Assembly (NCBI GenBank): GCA_902788865.1
Contig: CADALZ010000003.1
Coordinates: 35,458-99,457 of the forward strand
Length of the DNA: 64,000 bases
Direction of reading: 5' to 3'
DNA from: an uncultured Bacteroidales bacterium
GTDB taxonomy: Bacteria; Bacteroidota; Bacteroidia; Bacteroidales; Bacteroidaceae
The notes under the pieces are model-generated. The model saw nothing but the letters and a program-made list of their open reading frames with translations, did no database searches and was not told where the DNA came from. Made by a program: the position numbers and the translations under genes. Position 1 is the stretch's first letter; each line of letters starts with the position of its first letter. Below are positions 59,257 through 64,000 of this stretch, piece after piece.

Positions 59257-60486
59257 ATGAAAAGAAAATTAGTCTATGCCATTATGGTCATAATTTCTAT
59301 GACAGCACTGAATGGTTGCGAAGATGAGGATTTGGAGAAAGTATATGATGAAAAAACCTCCCTTGACTCCCCTTTTCTCTTCTCAGAGGGCTATCAGGAC
59401 ACCATCGCCATTCCTTATGACCTGCCCACGCCTATCACCGATTGGCTGAGCATGGTGAAGGACGAAACAAAGGTGTGTAAGTTGAGCATTCCAGGCACAC
59501 ATGACACAATGACTGGCATGGGATTCTACCAGCCTGTGCTGAAATATGTGTTCAACACGACGGCTATCAGCCAAGTGTCAACGCTTGAAGAACAGATGGC
59601 TAGCGGCCTGCGATTCTTCGACATACGTCCTGTGGTGAGTATCGATACATTGGCTACTGATCCAGCAGAGAAGCAGATCCTACGCCTGTCGCACGGCATC
59701 AGCGAGATCGATGTGACTTTTGAGGAGACCATTGACCAACTGCAACGCTACTTGAAAGATCATCCATCGGAGTTCTTCATTGCTAAGTTGCAGGCTGACA
59801 ACGGCATGGAGAATCAGAACAACTGGACGGTGCTACTCAATAAGATTCTAACCAAGCAGAAGTACCAAGGGCTGTTCGTGGAGAATTGGCGACCAGACAT
59901 CACTGTAGGTGAGATGCGTGGTAAGATTCTGTGGCTGAGCCGCTTCGACCTTCGCCCATTGAATGAGCTCTTCCACTTCCCCATAGTATATTGCGACTGG
60001 CCTGACGAGGATCCTGACATAGATGAGAATCTCAATCCTATCGCCCAGCGTAACTGCGCCATGTATAACATGAACGACACTACGATGAGGGCTACGCTCT
60101 ACAAGCAAGACTACTATAAGACCACTACGGAGAAGCGGATGCAGAACAAGCAGAAGACGGTAATCGACATGATGCACAGTGCACGTGAGGCTATTGCTAA
60201 AGACGATAACATCTGGATAGTGAATCACTGCTCGGCCTATACAGAGGTGTCTCCACGCGGATACATTACCAATGCTGCTAACCTGCACCCACTGGTCATT
60301 GAAGACCTGCAGAAATATGAGGGCACGGTGGGCATCATGCCAATGGATATGGCTTGCCACGACTATGTACATTGTATCATCAATGGTGGAACACCCTATA
60401 CAAGCGACTACCTATATGGGTTCCACCCCTTGAGCCAATCGCTCACTAACCTGCTTGTCAAGTCTAACAAACCATACTTCAAATAA
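59257..60486 (+). CDS. Phosphatidylinositol-specific phospholipase C-like lipoprotein
   Basis: 409 residues with a lipoprotein signal (ISMTALNGCEDED). The PI-PLC X domain is shown by KLSIPGTHDTMTG (first catalytic His), GLRFFDIRPV, ILRLSHG (second catalytic His), HPSEFFIAKLQADN and GKILWLSRFD. It would cleave inositol phospholipids or glycosyl-PI anchors, perhaps of host origin. It is exported and lipid-anchored. The barrel protein gene follows 7 bases later. Confidence 0.87.
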   Translation: MKRKLVYAIMVIISMTALNGCEDEDLEKVYDEKTSLDSPFLFSEGYQDTIAIPYDLPTPITDWLSMVKDETKVCKLSIPGTHDTMTGMGFYQPVLKYVFNTTAISQVSTLEEQMASGLRFFDIRPVVSIDTLATDPAEKQILRLSHGISEIDVTFEETIDQLQRYLKDHPSEFFIAKLQADNGMENQNNWTVLLNKILTKQKYQGLFVENWRPDITVGEMRGKILWLSRFDLRPLNELFHFPIVYCDWPDEDPDIDENLNPIAQRNCAMYNMNDTTMRATLYKQDYYKTTTEKRMQNKQKTVIDMMHSAREAIAKDDNIWIVNHCSAYTEVSPRGYITNAANLHPLVIEDLQKYEGTVGIMPMDMACHDYVHCIINGGTPYTSDYLYGFHPLSQSLTNLLVKSNKPYFK

Positions 60487-60493
60487 AATACTT

Positions 60494-61345
60494 ATGGCAA
60501 AAGATATGAAACATTATATTCACAGACTTATCATTTCTTTCACGATACTATTTGTAGCAATAGGAGCTAAGGCCCAGAATGCCGATAAATTATATGAAGA
60601 GGACGGCCTGTTCAATCATCTCTCAGTAGGTCTCACCACAGGTTTGACTGGTGCAGGTATCGATGTGGTCATGCCAGTCCACAAGATAGTGACGCTAAGA
60701 GTAGGCTTCTCTGGTTGGGATATAGGCGACATTAAGTTCAAAGCCATCAACACTGCAACGGAAATCACCCAGATGCAGATGGTGGAAGAGGATGCTGTGA
60801 AACGTTCACAAATGGTTGATAAGGTGGAACTGGCTGTGGAGCCTAACTTCTGGAATTTCTACGTCATGGGCGAGGTGCATCCCTTCAAGGGTCAGCCTTT
60901 CTATTTCTCTGCAGGCCTGTTCGCAGGTAGTCAGAACTTTATTCACTTCCGCAACACTAATGCAGGCGCATTAGGCTTCCTCTATGATGCCAATCAGAAA
61001 GTGGAAGAATATAACAATGTCTTTCGTACGAACTATCCGCCTATAGGATTGAAGTTTGGCGACTATGTCTTCACCGCTGATGAGTATGGTAATATTGACG
61101 TGCGTATGAAGACCAATGCTGTGAAACCATATCTAGGTATCGGGTTTGGCCAGCATTTCGCTAAGGCCCATCGTCTCAGCCTTGCCCTTGATGCAGGACT
61201 TCTGTTCTGGGGTACCCCGAAATTCTTGCTGAACAACGATACTGAGATCAAGTCATCAGGCAAGAATTCTGGCATCAGTGGTGCCCTGTCATGGTTGAAA
61301 GCATGGCCTAATCTGCAGATAAGAGTAGCCTACAAGATCTTTTAA
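60494..61345 (+). CDS. Predicted outer-membrane beta-barrel protein
   Basis: About 283 residues from the ATG at 60494, or 279 from 60506, which gives the cleaner signal peptide (MKHYIHRLIISFTILFVAIG, AKAQ). Alternating strands (HLSVGLTTGLTGAGIDVVMP, PYLGIGFGQHFAKAHRLSLA) and a C-terminal IRVAYKIF are typical of small barrels. An earlier in-frame ATG lies inside the PI-PLC gene and is rejected. Cotranscribed with PI-PLC; function unknown. Confidence 0.82.
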   Translation: MAKDMKHYIHRLIISFTILFVAIGAKAQNADKLYEEDGLFNHLSVGLTTGLTGAGIDVVMPVHKIVTLRVGFSGWDIGDIKFKAINTATEITQMQMVEEDAVKRSQMVDKVELAVEPNFWNFYVMGEVHPFKGQPFYFSAGLFAGSQNFIHFRNTNAGALGFLYDANQKVEEYNNVFRTNYPPIGLKFGDYVFTADEYGNIDVRMKTNAVKPYLGIGFGQHFAKAHRLSLALDAGLLFWGTPKFLLNNDTEIKSSGKNSGISGALSWLKAWPNLQIRVAYKIF

Positions 61346-61374
61346 AACTCAGCAGCTTCTTATCACAGCTTTAC

Positions 61375-61722
61375 TCACCCATGCACCTTGTATTTGGCTT
61401 TTACTATCTCGTATGAATTGCGTGTCAATTCTCGTAGAAGGTCCTCAGAGGCAGTTTCTGCATCTACACCTATCCAATGCTTGGGCGACAGATTGAATGG
61501 TTTGCCTATGCAACTATATTGTGCTTTCAGTTCCTCAATGCGATCTGGTTGGCATTTGAGTGTTATTATACCAAAGTTATCACAATCGAAGAACGAAAAC
61601 ATGTGGCCATTCACATAGAACACCAATACCCCTCCAGCATATTTGAAAGCCGTGAAAGGCAATCTCTCTTCCACATCTTCGCCTAATGAAAGGCAATATT
61701 CACGATAGTCCTCTATATTCAT
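61375..61722 (-). CDS. MmcQ/YjbR family protein
   Basis: 115 residues with the family pattern YREYCLSLGEDVEERLPFTA, VFYVNGHMFSFFDC, LKCQPDRIEELKAQY and LSPKHWIGVD. These are small DNA-binding-like (CyaY-fold) proteins of unknown role. It overlaps the upstream gene by four bases. Confidence 0.88.
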   Translation of the reverse strand: MNIEDYREYCLSLGEDVEERLPFTAFKYAGGVLVFYVNGHMFSFFDCDNFGIITLKCQPDRIEELKAQYSCIGKPFNLSPKHWIGVDAETASEDLLRELTRNSYEIVKAKYKVHG

Positions 61723-62081
61723 TTTGTTTCTAATCTTGGCTTTACGAGGTTTGTAAGTTCGGTGACGTGGTCGAACTGAGTAGGTGCTGATAGTTCTACC
61801 GTCTGCCTAGTTTTGCATGAGGCCAACAGCACGATTACAATCTGAACCACCAATATCAAAGGAATGCCATACTTGAACTTCTTGTGCTGGGTCTTATGGT
61901 GCCAAACCTTCATGCCCAGCCATGCCCCGATGCTGCCGCCAACGACAGCCAATCCCAAGAGCGTAGCTTCTGAGATGCGCCATTTGGAGCGTTTTGCTTT
62001 CCACTTGTCGATGCCATACAAGAAGAAAGTGATCACATTGATGGCTATGAAATAGAAAAGTATGATTTGCATTGATGACAT
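61719..62081 (-). CDS. DUF1294 membrane protein with C-terminal tail
   Basis: 120 residues. The N-terminal 85 match DUF1294 (FYFIAINVITFFLYGIDKWK, RISEATLLGLAVVGGSIGAW, WHHKTQHKKFKYGIPLIL). The last 35 residues (ASCKTRQTVELSAPTQFDHV onwards) extend beyond the usual end of the family and contain a lone cysteine after the third helix. The stop codon overlaps the YjbR start, so the two are translated together. Confidence 0.85.
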   Translation of the reverse strand: MSSMQIILFYFIAINVITFFLYGIDKWKAKRSKWRISEATLLGLAVVGGSIGAWLGMKVWHHKTQHKKFKYGIPLILVVQIVIVLLASCKTRQTVELSAPTQFDHVTELTNLVKPRLETK

Positions 62082-62127
62082 TGATTCGCTCTGTTTTTTT
62101 ATTTAATCTCATTTTACCTTTTTTTTT

Positions 62128-62811
62128 CTATATCCACTCAAAATGCTCATGTCCAGCCCCAATCTCAAAGTGATATTTGGCGATGCCTAAATCCATATGC
62201 GTGTAGCCTATCATAGAAAAACCTTTGTTGGCGCGTACCTGATGGCGATTGTCCCTCATGCCTATATACTCAAAAGAAAACTTCTGCTGGTTGACGGCTG
62301 TTGGAGCAAGCAATGCTGCTTCCACTCCCTTCTTGAACCATGGAGGCGTGGTGTCGCTGGCATTACTCACTTGCTCAATGCTTTTGATTTTATGATTGCT
62401 TCCTTGTGTTTCCCCATAGCCCAAAGCTATCATGCAGGTGAGCTTCTCCCCCTTCTCTATCTTATAAGCATTGTCAACTTTGCGATAGGAGAGTCCTGCC
62501 CAGCAGGTGTTCAGTCCCAATTGTTGTGCCAGCAACACAAGCTGTTCGCCATAGTAGCCAATGCGTTCGTCAAGTCCATCCTCTTCTTTCCCTATCATCA
62601 CGAAATAGTTCTCTACGCCAGAGAATACACCATAGGCAAATATCCCGCTGAAAGCTCTCGTTTCATTGGTGACGAGTTGGATATGCAGTCCGCCCTTCTG
62701 ATTACACTCATCGACTTTGGCCTGCAGGGTTTCTACAATCTCCTGAGAAAGAGGTTTATGAATGTATCTGCGCACGCTGTGGCGAGCTTTGATTGCTTCA
62801 AGTATGGTCAT
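62128..62811 (-). CDS. Nitroreductase-family flavoprotein
   Basis: About 227 residues from the ATG at 62811 (MTILEAIKARHSVRRYIHKP), which is the normal family N-terminus; a longer in-frame start at 62961 is rejected. The FMN-binding features are ARHSVRRY, YYGEQLVLLAQQLGLNTCWA and the C-terminal APTAVNQQKFSF motif in an atypical late position, as in TM1586-like nitroreductases. It reduces nitro or quinone compounds with NAD(P)H. Confidence 0.87.
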   Translation of the reverse strand: MTILEAIKARHSVRRYIHKPLSQEIVETLQAKVDECNQKGGLHIQLVTNETRAFSGIFAYGVFSGVENYFVMIGKEEDGLDERIGYYGEQLVLLAQQLGLNTCWAGLSYRKVDNAYKIEKGEKLTCMIALGYGETQGSNHKIKSIEQVSNASDTTPPWFKKGVEAALLAPTAVNQQKFSFEYIGMRDNRHQVRANKGFSMIGYTHMDLGIAKYHFEIGAGHEHFEWI

Positions 62812-62878
62812 TTTTGATTCTCCTTGATGATTAAAAATATTATTTACCGACGCAGAAGATATCATCTGCAAATATAAG

Positions 62879-62886
62879 TAATTGAT
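62879..62886 (-). promoter_or_regulatory. -7 box of the nitroreductase gene
   Basis: TATATTTG on the minus strand, 68 bases before the ATG at 62811. No clear -33 element. Confidence 0.5.
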
Positions 62887-62889
62887 TTT

Positions 62890-63294
62890 CAGAGATAAGC
62901 TGCTTGTTCTTGAGGGACAAAAGTGACTTCGGGGGACTACTGGGGGACTCGAAATTTGCAAAAATCAGCAGAATTTGATGCCGCCAAAAAGAAGAAATGC
63001 AAACATCAGCAAATACGATAATTCGTTTCTTTGCTGATTCACATTTGTTAACATGGATTTTTGCTCATTCTAACATTAGCTGTGAATTGCATCCATGTTT
63101 TCTCCAGTGAGTAACTATTGTACCAGCACTTTTCTTTGCAGGTCTTTTCTCTTGTTTGCAAAAGTACAATAATTATAGCATATTCACAAGAGCTTCCTGT
63201 CTTTTGTTTATGATTTATTGATAACGTGTTTAGACTTTCTGCGTGGGAAGAAAGTCATACTATATCCAATATGTATATCAGAAAGACAATTATA
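62890..63294. other. Non-coding region before the AbiE locus
   Basis: About 400 bases of AT-rich DNA without a convincing gene. It holds an inverted repeat ATCAGCAAA...TTTGCTGAT (63005-63013 with 63030-63038) and a lone minus-strand TACTTTTG box at 63166-63159 with no ORF after it. Confidence 0.5.
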
Positions 63295-63340
63295 GGTTTA
63301 GTTTAGGTTATGGATATATTAAATGGGGATAAACTAAACC
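63295..63340. repeat. 11-bp inverted repeat around a possible start codon
   Basis: GGTTTAGTTTA (63295-63305) and TAAACTAAACC (63330-63340) are perfect inverted repeats with a 24-base loop that contains the ATG at 63310. Confidence 0.7.
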
Positions 63341-63516
63341 GTACCGAGTTCAATCCACTTTATACTGTCATCTTTCTCTTTTGGACGGCAATTGTATCTC
63401 CATTATTAGTTCTATGCTTGTTTTTTGCTCTTAAATTCACTATAAATATGAATTTGGAGATAAATTTATATAAAAATCACCAATATTTGAAGAAAATGTT
63501 TGGTCGGACAAAATAA
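63310..63516 (+). CDS. Doubtful 68-residue membrane protein
   Basis: An ORF with one or two hydrophobic helices (LYTVIFLFWTAIVSPLLVLC, LFFALKFTI) and a basic tail (YLKKMFGRTK). It has no recognised family, no TAnnTTTG box upstream and AT-rich codons. It ends just before the AbiEi promoter. It could be a small membrane protein or chance. Confidence 0.3.
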   Translation: MDILNGDKLNRTEFNPLYTVIFLFWTAIVSPLLVLCLFFALKFTINMNLEINLYKNHQYLKKMFGRTK

Positions 63517-63530
63517 AAAGAGTATTTTTG
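63499..63530 (+). promoter_or_regulatory. Promoter of the AbiEi gene
   Basis: TTTG (63499-63502), 20 bases, TATTTTTG (63523-63530). Confidence 0.75.
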
Positions 63531-63561
63531 CAACAAATTTAGGCTGGTATTCATAAAATAA

Positions 63562-64000
63562 ATGAAGATGGCAACAAAAATACAGCAAATATTAGAGACA
63601 GCACCCAATGAATCGGTCTTGTTTGGTTCGTGGCTTTCAAGTCAGGGATTGGATGCTCGTGGTCAGTATGCTTATATGAAAAGTGGATGGCTTGATCGTA
63701 TATCGAAAGGAGTTTATAAGATACATGGGACAGAACCAAGCTTATTTGCTGCTGTATCGTCATATAACACGCAACTCAGTAAAAGTTGTGTTGTAGGTGC
63801 ATATACAGCTTTGGAACTTCGAGGATATTCTCATTACGTATCAATGGGGAAACCTACGGCTTATCTGTTTACAGACAAAAGCAATAAGTTGCCTTCGTGG
63901 GTGCTAAAAGAGGAGTGGGATATGACCATAAAATACATGACCACTTCTTTCCTGGGTGATGAACTGTTGGGTGTAGAAACTATGACTATCAATCAGCATG
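63562..64000 (+). CDS. AbiEi-family antitoxin, cut by the window end
   Basis: The first 146 residues are present and the frame is still open at base 64000. The N-terminal winged helix reads VLFGSWLSSQGLDARGQYAY, MKSGWLDRISKGVYKI, followed by VVGAYTALELRGYSHY. This is the AbiEi_3-type pattern of the type IV toxin-antitoxin system, where AbiEi represses its operon and counters the nucleotidyltransferase toxin AbiEii. The toxin gene should follow beyond the window. The start is set by the promoter at 63499-63530; a second ATG lies at 63568. Confidence 0.85.
   Translation, partial: MKMATKIQQILETAPNESVLFGSWLSSQGLDARGQYAYMKSGWLDRISKGVYKIHGTEPSLFAAVSSYNTQLSKSCVVGAYTALELRGYSHYVSMGKPTAYLFTDKSNKLPSWVLKEEWDMTIKYMTTSFLGDELLGVETMTINQH

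Noticed and set aside
63159-63166. Minus-strand promoter with a gene
   Set aside because: The box fits TAnnTTTG but only a six-codon ORF follows.

Overview
The window looks like chromosomal DNA of a Bacteroidales bacterium, most likely Prevotella-like. The reasons are the many promoters of the Bacteroidetes form TTTG-N19/20-TAnnTTTG, a SusC/SusD pair, BACON, BspA-type and plant-type leucine-rich lipoproteins, an hmu-type haem locus, a CobN-like chelatase, and a DUF3987 primase / HU-like / 'smalltalk' locus. GC is about 50% and most start regions lack a Shine-Dalgarno sequence. No rRNA, tRNA, CRISPR array or insertion-sequence transposase was seen.

Layout. 1-3.6 kb: the end of an hmuSTUV-like haem operon. 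3.6-6.4 kb: a membrane acyltransferase-like protein and an acetate/succinate CoA-transferase. 6.4-12.4 kb: a cobalamin riboswitch followed by btuB, a btuG-like surface propeller, btuF and btuC, with no btuD ATPase. 12.5-25 kb: DUF4250, a TrpB2-type synthase, a Trk/Ktr potassium system, lepA, SusC/SusD, map and miaA. 25-33 kb: a short promoter-leader-terminator transcript, then a glycosidase operon (GH2 with a LamG-like insert, GH30, GH106-like). 33-39 kb: a probable free-standing small RNA, a DUF1080-PHP fusion, and a porin-like TonB receptor relative with a small lipoprotein and a C69 peptidase. 39-41.5 kb: a BspA-like lipoprotein with a 36-residue peptide gene upstream.

41.5-48.8 kb is the most unusual stretch. 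Two leftward operons (a VirE_N/DUF3987 primase-helicase with a 97-residue partner, and three unrecognised proteins) face a rightward operon (a 33-codon ORF, an HU-like protein, tandem repeats, a smalltalk peptide). Between them lies a perfect 38-bp AT palindrome flanked by inverted 8-bp-periodic repeats. A near-copy of one of these repeats recurs at the far end of the primase gene, so the leftward operons sit between 37-bp imperfect direct repeats. This resembles a replication origin or the footprint of a mobile element.

48.8-64 kb: DUF2284, a BACON/LRR lipoprotein, a REP-like hairpin element, a DUF697-like membrane protein with a pentapeptide-like insert, PutA, a flavin-type oxidase, a broken DUF3784 gene, an HxlR-acetyltransferase-CDF operon divergent from a cupin with shared operator-like sites, a PI-PLC lipoprotein, an outer-membrane barrel, YjbR, DUF1294, a nitroreductase, and the start of an AbiEi antitoxin cut by the window edge.

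All family assignments come from motifs and remembered family features. No database search was possible.
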